Below, one piece after another: positions 31,928 to 39,912 of a stretch of 64,000 nucleotides of DNA. The DNA is from Tunicatimonas pelagia (GTDB lineage Bacteria > Bacteroidota > Bacteroidia > Cytophagales > Cyclobacteriaceae). Where the stretch lies: positions 2,976,001-3,040,000 of the forward strand of contig NZ_CP120683.1 in the NCBI RefSeq assembly GCF_030506325.1. Direction: 5' to 3'. Numbering within the stretch: the stretch's first letter is position 1; each line of letters opens with the position of its first letter. The position numbers and the translations under genes are program-made. Below the pieces are notes generated by a model. It made no database searches and was not told where the DNA came from. It worked only from the letters and a program-made list of their open reading frames with translations.

Positions 31928-33172
31928 ATGTGGCTATACCAGATTGGGATTACATTATTAAAAATCGGACTATATCTATCGGCTCCCTTTTCGGAGAAAA
32001 ACCGGAAGTTTTTGCGAGAGCATAAAGGTATATTTAAGCAATTAGCAACTTTTGCCAGAATACGGCAAGATGAGCCTTGCTTTTGGTTCCACTGTGCTTC
32101 GTTAGGTGAGTTTGAGCAGGGACGCCCCGTTATTGAAGCTCTAAAAGAAAAATACCCAAGCGCGTGCATTATTCTTACCTTCTTCTCTTCTTCCGGCTAC
32201 GAGGTTCGGAAGGATTATGAGTTGGCTAACCTAGTTTGCTATCTACCCCTCGATGGTTTTTTCAATGCCCGCCGCTTTGTTAAACTGGTTCGCCCCACAG
32301 TGGCCATCTTTATTAAGTATGAGTTTTGGTACGGTTACCTACGGGCACTAAAACACGATGATATCCCCAGCATATCGGTTTCTACCCTACTTCGTCCTGA
32401 TACTACACCCTTTCGGTGGTACGGTGGTTTTTATCGGAGGATGCTACGGCTAATTACGCACTATTTTGTGCAGGATGAACTCACAGGAAAGTTATTAGAG
32501 AGCATTGGTATCCGATCTACTACCTTAGCAGGTGACACTCGCTTTGATCGGGTAGCGGCTCTTTGTCATCAGGCTGAGACCATAGAGTTGGTAGAAGAGT
32601 TTAAAGGCAATGAAAAAGTAATGGTGGTAGGTAGTAACTGGCCACCTGATACCGAAGTGCTGTTACCGTTTATCCGGGAGTTTGAGGAGCAGATGAAATT
32701 TATCATTGCCCCGCATAATATTGGAGAAGAGCATTTGGCTTACATAGAGAAAAGCATTCCGTACAAAATTATTCGTTACTCGCAGGCCAAGGAGAATACC
32801 ATATCCAATTACCGAGTGCTCCTGATTGATAATATAGGAATGCTTACCTCGCTGTACCGCTACGGCGATTTTGCTTACGTAGGTGGTGCCTTTGGAAAAA
32901 GTCTGCACAATATATTGGAGCCGGCCACCTTCGGAATGCCCCTGTTTTTTGGCAACCGCAGCTACCAGCATGTACGGGAAGCCAACGATTTGCTAAAGCT
33001 AAAGGGAGCTGTCACCGTAAACGATACCAAGGATTTGCGCTACAAATTTTTAACGGTGTGGAACGATGAAGAAAAACAGCAACAAGTAGCTGAAATCTGT
33101 CAGAACTACGTACAAACCCACACGGGTGCTACCCAAAAAGTGGTCGATTACTTAGAGCGTTATCTATCATGA
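31928..33172 (+). CDS. waaA: 3-deoxy-D-manno-octulosonic acid (Kdo) transferase
   Basis: The 414-residue glycosyltransferase attaches Kdo from CMP-Kdo to lipid A in lipopolysaccharide synthesis. It has the N-terminal membrane-associated region and KdtA motifs CASLGEFEQGRPVIEALK, KYEFWYGYL, VVGSNWPPDTEVLLPF and AYVGGAFGKSLHNILEPA. ATG at 31928 is preferred over a TTG two codons earlier. It overlaps rsgA by 4 nt. The length and the single-copy form are usual for Bacteroidota. Confidence 0.93.
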   Translation: MWLYQIGITLLKIGLYLSAPFSEKNRKFLREHKGIFKQLATFARIRQDEPCFWFHCASLGEFEQGRPVIEALKEKYPSACIILTFFSSSGYEVRKDYELANLVCYLPLDGFFNARRFVKLVRPTVAIFIKYEFWYGYLRALKHDDIPSISVSTLLRPDTTPFRWYGGFYRRMLRLITHYFVQDELTGKLLESIGIRSTTLAGDTRFDRVAALCHQAETIELVEEFKGNEKVMVVGSNWPPDTEVLLPFIREFEEQMKFIIAPHNIGEEHLAYIEKSIPYKIIRYSQAKENTISNYRVLLIDNIGMLTSLYRYGDFAYVGGAFGKSLHNILEPATFGMPLFFGNRSYQHVREANDLLKLKGAVTVNDTKDLRYKFLTVWNDEEKQQQVAEICQNYVQTHTGATQKVVDYLERYLS

Positions 33173-34092
33173 AGGGACTGGTGATGAAATCGACTGGATC
33201 GTGGTACAGCGTACTAGCGGATAATGGTCAGGTGTACCCCGCCCGATTACGTGGGAAATTTAAAATAAAGGGACTGAAGGTGACTAACCCAGTGGCAGTA
33301 GGTGACCACGTAACGGTGAAAGAAGAAAATGATGAGGAAAATACGGCGGTAATCACCGAAATTTTACCTCGCGAGAATTATATCATCCGCAAATCAACCC
33401 GCAAGGCACATCACGGTCATATTCTGGCCGCCAACATTGACCAAGCCGTTCTTATTGTCACGTTGGTTTTTCCGCGTACTTCACTAGGTTTCATTGACCG
33501 TTTTCTGGTCTCGGCCGAGTCATTCCGTATTCCCGCCTTATTGGTTTTCAATAAGTCTGATGTGCTGGACGAGGATCAGCAGGAGCTGCAAGCGGCCATT
33601 ATGGACTTATACGAGCGGATAGGTTATCGTAGCCTGAGTATTTCGGCCCTGAATGCGGAAGATGTAAACCAGCTTAGTGAGCATCTGGCTGGCAACGTAA
33701 GTCTATTCTCCGGCCACTCTGGCGTAGGAAAATCTACTATTCTTAACCAGATCCACCCGGATATTGAGCAGAAAACATCGGAGGTTTCTACCTTTGCGAA
33801 CAAAGGCGTACATACCACCACTTACGCCGAAATGTTTCAGATCGAAGATCAAACCTTCGTCATCGATACTCCTGGTATTAAAGAATTGGGTTTGATGGAC
33901 ATAAACGAAGGCGAGCTACGCGATTACTTTCCCGAAATGCGAGCCTTGCTGGGCGAGTGCAAATTCTACGATTGCACCCACGTGCACGAGCCCGGTTGTG
34001 CGGTACGGCAAGCAGTAGAAGCTAATGAGATTGATGAAAGTCGTTACTACAGCTATCTCAGTATGCTGCAAGATGAAGATTCTCATCGCTAG
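33169..34092 (+). CDS. rsgA: Ribosome small-subunit-dependent GTPase A
   Basis: The 307-residue circularly permuted GTPase helps 30S subunit maturation. It has an N-terminal OB fold, then G4 (NKSD), G1 (GHSGVGKST) and G3 (DTPGI) motifs in the permuted order, and the C-terminal zinc ligands CKFYDCTHVHEPGC. It is translated from an ATG overlapping the waaA stop. Its own stop lies next to the stop of the DUF421 gene on the other strand with no spacer. Confidence 0.95.
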   Translation: MKGLVMKSTGSWYSVLADNGQVYPARLRGKFKIKGLKVTNPVAVGDHVTVKEENDEENTAVITEILPRENYIIRKSTRKAHHGHILAANIDQAVLIVTLVFPRTSLGFIDRFLVSAESFRIPALLVFNKSDVLDEDQQELQAAIMDLYERIGYRSLSISALNAEDVNQLSEHLAGNVSLFSGHSGVGKSTILNQIHPDIEQKTSEVSTFANKGVHTTTYAEMFQIEDQTFVIDTPGIKELGLMDINEGELRDYFPEMRALLGECKFYDCTHVHEPGCAVRQAVEANEIDESRYYSYLSMLQDEDSHR

Positions 34093-34629
34093 CTACTGAA
34101 GGCGGGATACCCCTCGTACTCCCTGTAAAATATCAGGGTCAAGTTCAGTGTCTTGACTGGTATGGAGCACCGAAACATCGCCCGTAGTTTCAAAAACGAC
34201 TGCCTTCACCTGAATATAGTTTAAGACATTGGCCTCCCGCAATTTCGCCCGTAAATCACTTTCGGTAAGCTGAGATTTTTTTAAATTTTCGTGAAGAATA
34301 GTAGAGCCATCCATCAGAAGAAGTGGTTGATTGTCCGCAACTTTACTGAACCAACTTAAGTTCTGCCGCAGTAACGCTATAATTAACTGGAGCAAGTACA
34401 GACTTAACAAAGCTATTCCACTCTGGACGACGCTCGGGCTTTTATTGACGATAGCCGAGGCTAGCATAGTACCGACGGCCACCGTCATGGCAAAATCGAA
34501 ACTTGACATCTTGGAGAAGCTTCGGAGGCCAAAAATACGGGTGTAGAGAATGACCATTGTATAAATCAGTACAGCCGATACCAGAGTGGGAAGCAACTCA
34601 TCTGCCGAAGAAAAAATCCATTCTTTCAT
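34093..34629 (-). CDS. DUF421 (YetF-like) membrane protein
   Basis: The 178-residue protein has about three N-terminal transmembrane helices (LVSAVLIYTMVILYTRIFGL, FAMTVAVGTMLASAIV, VQSGIALLSLYLLQLIIALL) and a cytoplasmic DUF421 domain with QPLLLMDGSTILHENLKK and YIQVKAVVFETTGDVSV. The family includes Bacillus YetF; function is unknown. I start at ATG 34629; a GTG lies three codons upstream. Confidence 0.85.
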   Translation of the reverse strand: MKEWIFSSADELLPTLVSAVLIYTMVILYTRIFGLRSFSKMSSFDFAMTVAVGTMLASAIVNKSPSVVQSGIALLSLYLLQLIIALLRQNLSWFSKVADNQPLLLMDGSTILHENLKKSQLTESDLRAKLREANVLNYIQVKAVVFETTGDVSVLHTSQDTELDPDILQGVRGVSRLQ

Positions 34630-34810
34630 AAGAAACACAGTTTAAAAAGTAAATAACCAAAGTCCAAAAAGGTAAAATAGGTAATTCGGTTGGGATGACC
34701 GAACGATTGAGTGGCTAATTTTAACGATTCGTCCGGCTACATTTACCATTCAGTAACTTCCATTCGCACCAAGGCAGTCTCTCGACTACTTTTATCAAAA
34801 AATACAGCGC

Positions 34811-35494
34811 ATGGAAACTATTCGAACCATTATCTTGATCTTACACATTACCGCTGGGTTTATTGCCCTCATCGTTGGGATTATTCCCTTTGCTGCCAAA
34901 AAAGGCGGAAAGCTGCATAATGCTACCGGTAAGGTCTTTTATTACGCCATGATCTTCGTAGCACTTTCAGCCTTCGGGTTAGCTACCTACCGGTTCAACC
35001 CTTTCTTGCTAATGGTGGGATTATTGACGCTATACTCTACTCTCACTGGCTACCGGGGGCTACAGTTAAAGCGGCAACGGGCTATCCGAGGACAGCGACG
35101 CGATTGGGGTTTGTTGGCTTTAGTAGGACTAGGCTTAATTTTTACTGTTTGGCAAACCATTACTCAGTTTGGCACCGAGAATACGGGCATATTGATTCTG
35201 GTAAGTGTATTCGGAAGTCTGCTAATGGTTGATTTAATATCGGACATTCGGCTATTCAGCGGTCGGAAAACCATGACTAACAAACGATGGATTCGTTACC
35301 ACATTAGCCGTATTTCAGGAGCATATATTGCCGCCTGTACCGCCTTCCTAGTGAGTAATGCTCAAACTGACCCTGCGTTTATCGCTTGGCTTTTACCTAC
35401 TATCATTGGTATTCCGCTGGTTTCGGTTTTGCGCCGTCGGTACTTCGCGGGGAAGAGAAAAGTGATTAGTACTCAAGTAGAATTAGCTAAATAA
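34811..35494 (+). CDS. DUF2306-like integral membrane protein
   Basis: The 227-residue protein has about six or seven transmembrane helices, with an early LHITAGFIALIVGIIPFAAKKGGKLHNATGK segment whose conserved His and KG..HN pattern is typical of DUF2306/DUF2231-type four-helix redox-like membrane proteins. No catalytic role can be assigned. Its last 12 bases overlap the 3' end of the AAA-ATPase gene on the opposite strand. Confidence 0.7.
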   Translation: METIRTIILILHITAGFIALIVGIIPFAAKKGGKLHNATGKVFYYAMIFVALSAFGLATYRFNPFLLMVGLLTLYSTLTGYRGLQLKRQRAIRGQRRDWGLLALVGLGLIFTVWQTITQFGTENTGILILVSVFGSLLMVDLISDIRLFSGRKTMTNKRWIRYHISRISGAYIAACTAFLVSNAQTDPAFIAWLLPTIIGIPLVSVLRRRYFAGKRKVISTQVELAK

Positions 35495-37084
35495 TTGTTT
35501 AACTCGATTTCTAAACCAATTCGTACTTACTAGCTCTTTAACACTCAAATTATGGGAAGCTATAAATTCTTTATTGAACTTAGCTTTCATATCAAAGAAC
35601 CGATAATAAGTCTCGAATTCCTGGCTAGAAAAACTTTCTACAATAGTGTCAACGTTTTTATCACGAATGTCACTTTCTTTCAAAATTGCGTAAGAGTTCC
35701 TGACAGTTTTAATCTCTAATACAATCTTCAATTTCTTATCTTCTTTCTGCTTAAAGATTTCTTGCTGATAAGCTTCAGTATCGAAATCTGAAATGAGTTC
35801 ATTAATATTATTTGGGTGGTAGAGATAGTTCTCAAAGCAGTAATATTCCAAGATGCGTAGATTCGGATATTTACGTTTAGCTTTCGTGATTTCTTGATCG
35901 ACTAAAAAATCCCGGTCCATTAAACCCATAAATTTTTTATCTCGCTTGACCTGTATAAAGACTTGGTTTTTATCGGCAACCCCAACGAAGAGTTTATTTT
36001 CAAGGTTGAGCAAATTGTAGAACTGATCGTTCTGATTTTCACACAGGATAATATCCTTGTTGTGAAACAAATTGAAAATCGTGTCTTTTGGAACGGCTAC
36101 ATCAAAAATATCGAGTGAATTTTTAGACTCTGGTAGCAGCACATGCTTTTCGTCAAAATCAAAACTATCGAAATCAATAACTGCCGAGTGATCGGTTTCG
36201 CGAGCATACTCAATGAATCCAAACGAATGACTAGCAGTCCACAACTGACAATTCTTGGGAATCCAGTTTTCAGTAATTTCTTTCAGTAATGCGTACTGTA
36301 GCTTGGTGTTTAAGTGAAGGTCAAGTTCATCAATAAAGTAGATAGTATCGTTGTACGTATCGCGCCGGACGAATAGATTAAGCAGAATATTGATTACTTC
36401 CTTTTCGCCCGAACTCAGCAAATCGTAGTGAATCTCAGAAATACCCTTTTTAAAGCGAACATCAGCCACATTTCCACCTAAAGGAGGTTTTAGAGAAACC
36501 AGCTCTAACAGAGAGGCATCTAGTCCACCAAATATTCGGAATAAACTTTGATTAATCGGCTCCAGATAACGTTCCTTCAGCTTTTTGGCATCAAAATCTG
36601 AACCGGTGAATACCTCTTCTAGTATCTTCTGGGTCAGTATCTCAATATCATTCTCAAAGCGGTTATCGCGCTCGATATAGCGTAATGGGCGATCAGAATC
36701 ACTCTCTAAGCTAAAGTTAGACATTCGTTTTTTCTCAAGCTTAGGAATTTGTCGAAGAGAGCTTCTACCATAAAAAGCTGTCCTAGGGATATTGCCAGGA
36801 GTACTCGGCTGACTCGGGTCAAGTTCAGGAATAATTGGCCTTATGTATAGTTCTTTACTTGTATCTTTTTGATAATATCCGCTATCGTCTCTAGTATTCG
36901 TCCAACTGTGACCATCCTTTGAAAAGTTAGAAAGAGATTCAAAAGCGTCAAACACTGAAGACTTGCCACTACCGTTGGCTCCAATCAATAAAACCAGTTT
37001 TGGTGGAGTAGCAAGCTTGGACAGATCAATGGTTAGATCAGTAAAGCGTTTGAAGTTGATAAGTTGCAAGTGGGTAATATGCAT
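35483..37084 (-). CDS. AAA-ATPase fused to DUF4435 (PARIS-like defence protein)
   Basis: The 533-residue protein has an ABC/RecF-like ATPase (about 1-330): Walker A GANGSGKSS (35-43), signature LSSGEKE (223-229), Walker B TIYFIDELDLHL (247-258) and H-loop TASHS (283-287). The C-terminal part matches DUF4435, a TOPRIM-like nuclease fold: acidic E349 in LCENQND, D390-R391-D392 in GLMDRDF and E418 in CFENYLYHP. In the PARIS anti-phage system AriA is an AAA ATPase and AriB a DUF4435 protein; fused forms are known. This protein joins both in one compact chain, so a defence role is plausible but unproven; OLD-type nucleases are the alternative. The gene is A+T-rich relative to its flanks. A DUF6958 gene lies upstream. 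Confidence 0.8.
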   Translation of the reverse strand: MHITHLQLINFKRFTDLTIDLSKLATPPKLVLLIGANGSGKSSVFDAFESLSNFSKDGHSWTNTRDDSGYYQKDTSKELYIRPIIPELDPSQPSTPGNIPRTAFYGRSSLRQIPKLEKKRMSNFSLESDSDRPLRYIERDNRFENDIEILTQKILEEVFTGSDFDAKKLKERYLEPINQSLFRIFGGLDASLLELVSLKPPLGGNVADVRFKKGISEIHYDLLSSGEKEVINILLNLFVRRDTYNDTIYFIDELDLHLNTKLQYALLKEITENWIPKNCQLWTASHSFGFIEYARETDHSAVIDFDSFDFDEKHVLLPESKNSLDIFDVAVPKDTIFNLFHNKDIILCENQNDQFYNLLNLENKLFVGVADKNQVFIQVKRDKKFMGLMDRDFLVDQEITKAKRKYPNLRILEYYCFENYLYHPNNINELISDFDTEAYQQEIFKQKEDKKLKIVLEIKTVRNSYAILKESDIRDKNVDTIVESFSSQEFETYYRFFDMKAKFNKEFIASHNLSVKELVSTNWFRNRVKQLFS

Positions 37085-37179
37085 AGCTCAGTAATTCCGT
37101 AGGTAAATATACGAAATCAGATTTCGCTTTAGCGAGGTAACGAAGTGTCCGGCAGTTTTAATACAGAAAATCCTACGAA

Positions 37180-37464
37180 TCAAGCCACCGAACTAATCCG
37201 GTAACGGGCAGGACTTAATGAGGTGTCTCGCTCAATCAAATGGTGAGCCTCTAAATCTAGCTTTACCGTTTCGGTGTACCATCCTATAGAACCATCAAAC
37301 GAATCTTTCAATAACTCAGATACTTCGTTGGTTAAATCCGTGTGAGTAAGCTCTTTTCCTTGGAGGGCACCTAAAATAGCAGCTTTCACCTGTTCATGTT
37401 TACTCTTCTCAATATTGACTCCTTGCTTACCTTGGGGGTGTTGCGTTTTAATTCGGTCATTCAT
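37180..37464 (-). CDS. DUF6958-like small protein
   Basis: The 94-residue protein (MNDRIKTQHPQGKQGVNIEK...) matches the DUF6958 pattern: a short basic start, then a winged-helix-like part with VKAAILGALQGKELTHTDLTNEV and SIGWYTETVKLDLEAHHLIER. The upstream in-frame ATG at 37485 would add seven residues. It could be a DNA-binding or regulatory factor. It lies 95 bp upstream of the AAA-DUF4435 gene on the same strand; a link is possible but relatives also occur alone. Confidence 0.65.
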   Translation of the reverse strand: MNDRIKTQHPQGKQGVNIEKSKHEQVKAAILGALQGKELTHTDLTNEVSELLKDSFDGSIGWYTETVKLDLEAHHLIERDTSLSPARYRISSVA

Positions 37465-37667
37465 GGTAGTTTTTTTAGGGTACATTACATTGTCAGGATA
37501 GATAAACCTGATGGCATTTCAAAGGGCTTAGACATAAAAAATACTGTAGGCTATGATTGCTGGGCGAATTACCTAAATTAGCTGTGGTAGTTGATAAGTA
37601 GTAATTGAAAATGGATAATGGCAGTTAACCATTGAGCCATTGAACAATCGACTAGTTGAGTAAACTT

Positions 37668-38837
37668 ATGAAAAAATCTACCTACTACCCTACCCGTCGC
37701 AAATTTGTTAAACGTATTTCCCAGGGAACCGGAGCTGGTTTATTCTTATCTGCTTCGATGAGCTTACTTGGTTCGGCCTGCTCCTCGCCTAATCAATCTT
37801 CCGAAACAACCAGTGAGGCTAGTGCTGCCCCAGCGAGGAAAGATCAATTGGGGTTGGCTTTGGTAGGTTTGGGCAGTTACAGTAACGGACAGTTAGCTCC
37901 TGCGTTGAAACAAACGGAAAAGTGTTATCTCGCCGGCATTGTCACTGGTACTCCTTCCAAAGCCCAAGAATGGAAGCAAAAGTATAATATCCCCGAGGGC
38001 AATATTTATAATTATGATAACTACGACGAACTGGTCAATAACGATGATATTGACATCATCTACGTAGTACTACCCAATTCTATGCACGCCGAGTATACCA
38101 TTCGGGCGGCAAAGGCTGGTAAACATGTGATGTGCGAAAAGCCGATGGCCGTATCGGTAGATGAATGCCAACAGATGATTGATGCTTGCCACAAAAACAA
38201 TGTAAAACTGGCGGTAGGCTACCGGCTACACTACGAACCCTTCAACCAGGAAATTATGCGATTGGCTGAAGAGCAGGTGTTCGGTTCACTTACAGGAATT
38301 CAGAATAATTTTGGCTTTACCATTGGCGACCCTACCCAATGGCGACTAGACTATGAACTAGCTGGCGGTGGGGCACTAATGGATGTGGGCATTTATACTA
38401 TCCAAGCCGCTTGTTATACTTCAGGTGAAGAACCCATTTCGGTAGTGGCCAAAGAGTTTAAAACCGATACGGAGAAGTTTAGCGAAGTAGACGAAACCAT
38501 TCACTTTACCCTAACTTTCCCCAGTGGGCTAAAAGCCGAGTGCAAAACAAGTTATAACCAGAACTACAACCTGTTGCGGGCTGAAGCCGAAAACGGTTGG
38601 TTTCAGTTGGATCCAGCTTATCACTACGGACCATTGATCGGAGAAACCAGTAAAGGAGCAATGGACTTTCCTCAGATTCGAGAGCAGGCGGTTCACATGG
38701 ATCGTTTCGCTGAGTGTATTATGCAGGATGAAGCCATCAAGACTACCGGAGAAATGGGTATGCGCGATATGAAGATTATTGAAGCGATTTATCAGTCTAT
38801 TGAGGAAAATGGCCGGGAAGTGGCACTAGCACTGTAA
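37668..38837 (+). CDS. Gfo/Idh/MocA-family oxidoreductase (exported)
   Basis: The 389-residue protein starts with a twin-arginine-like signal (TRRKFVKRISQG) and a lipobox-like LLGSACSS, so it is probably exported. The Rossmann domain follows (LALVGLGSYSNG), with the active-site signature CEKPMAVSVDEC and the C-terminal alpha/beta domain (GGGALMDVGIYTIQAAC). These enzymes oxidise or reduce sugars with NAD(P); exported Bacteroidota members usually act on glycosides or 3-keto sugars. I chose the ATG at 37668; a TTG four codons upstream is also possible. A ThuA gene follows. Confidence 0.88.
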   Translation: MKKSTYYPTRRKFVKRISQGTGAGLFLSASMSLLGSACSSPNQSSETTSEASAAPARKDQLGLALVGLGSYSNGQLAPALKQTEKCYLAGIVTGTPSKAQEWKQKYNIPEGNIYNYDNYDELVNNDDIDIIYVVLPNSMHAEYTIRAAKAGKHVMCEKPMAVSVDECQQMIDACHKNNVKLAVGYRLHYEPFNQEIMRLAEEQVFGSLTGIQNNFGFTIGDPTQWRLDYELAGGGALMDVGIYTIQAACYTSGEEPISVVAKEFKTDTEKFSEVDETIHFTLTFPSGLKAECKTSYNQNYNLLRAEAENGWFQLDPAYHYGPLIGETSKGAMDFPQIREQAVHMDRFAECIMQDEAIKTTGEMGMRDMKIIEAIYQSIEENGREVALAL

Positions 38838-38893
38838 CACGTAACATACTAAAAACTTTTCACAAATCCATTCAAGAAGTAAGTATAGCATTC

Positions 38894-39757
38894 ATGAAAA
38901 GAGCATTAAAAATTGTAGGTATTTCTTTAGCAGGGCTGGTGCTCGTAGCCGTTATTGGCATGAGTCTGTTTATTTATAAAGCCCGCTACGGCTTTAATTT
39001 CTACGAAACCACTCCTCCCGAACTGCCGACTGACCTAACCGAAGATGCAATACTTATTTTTTCTAAAACGAATGGCTACCGCCACAGTGATGCTATTGAA
39101 GCGTCGCTGCCTGCTTTTAGACAAATAGTGAGGCAAAATGGTTGGTCGATATTTACAACGGATAATGGTGCGGTGTTCAACCCAGAGCAGTTAGCTAAGT
39201 TTAAGGTAGTAGTCTGGAACAACACCAGTGGTAAAGTGCTGAACGAAGAGCAGCGTCAGGCGTTTCGTGTGTATCTGGAAGATGGCGGCGGGTTTGTAGG
39301 TATTCACGCGGCGGGTGATAATTCGCACCAATGGGAGTGGTATGAACAAGAAGTAATTGGTGCCGATTTCTCTCATCATCCGCTTAACCCTCAGATGCAG
39401 CAATCTATGCTTTATTTGGAACCTGACGCGGCTAATCATGCGGTAGCGAAAGATTTACCGGGCCGTTGGGAACGAGAAGAAGAATGGTACATCTTTTCCA
39501 CCAACCCTCGTGAGCGTGATGCTGACGTACTTTACACGCTAGATGAATCTCTGATCAACCCCAGCGGAAACTTCGGCTTTTTAGTAACGGATAAAGGCTG
39601 GGGCATGGGCGATGATCATCCTATTGTTTGGTACCGAACTGTAGGGAAGGGAAGAGTATTTTACTCCGCGCTAGGTCACCAAGCAGCAGCTTTTGAAGAG
39701 CCCTTTCACCTAACAATGCTAGAGAATGCCATTCGATGGACTGGCAAACTACCTTAA
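38894..39757 (+). CDS. ThuA-domain protein with membrane anchor
   Basis: The 287-residue protein has one N-terminal transmembrane helix (IVGISLAGLVLVAVIGMSLFIY) and then a ThuA domain: AILIFSKTNGYRHSDAIEASLP, FKVVVWNNTSGKVL, GGFVGIHAAGDNSHQW, HPIVWYRTVGKGRVFYSALGH. It is a second ThuA protein in the window and follows a Gfo/Idh/MocA gene, the classic partnership for periplasmic sugar metabolism. The catalytic mechanism of ThuA is not settled. Confidence 0.87.
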   Translation: MKRALKIVGISLAGLVLVAVIGMSLFIYKARYGFNFYETTPPELPTDLTEDAILIFSKTNGYRHSDAIEASLPAFRQIVRQNGWSIFTTDNGAVFNPEQLAKFKVVVWNNTSGKVLNEEQRQAFRVYLEDGGGFVGIHAAGDNSHQWEWYEQEVIGADFSHHPLNPQMQQSMLYLEPDAANHAVAKDLPGRWEREEEWYIFSTNPRERDADVLYTLDESLINPSGNFGFLVTDKGWGMGDDHPIVWYRTVGKGRVFYSALGHQAAAFEEPFHLTMLENAIRWTGKLP

Positions 39758-39912
39758 TTACGAGGAATTGACAGGTTCGTTAGCTTATGGATTGGTGATT
39801 TGCAGAAGACATACTGCTATTAGACATTATCACGAGAAGTAGTTAGAGGAAAGGTTAAACTAATTAGCAAAATTTGCCCTGCAAAATCATTCGTAATAAC
39901 CACTATTATTTT

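Noticed and set aside
31619-32169. Minus-strand frames across the DUF5686 start and waaA 5' end
   Set aside because: They overlap a signal-peptide gene and waaA on opposite strands and show no domain.
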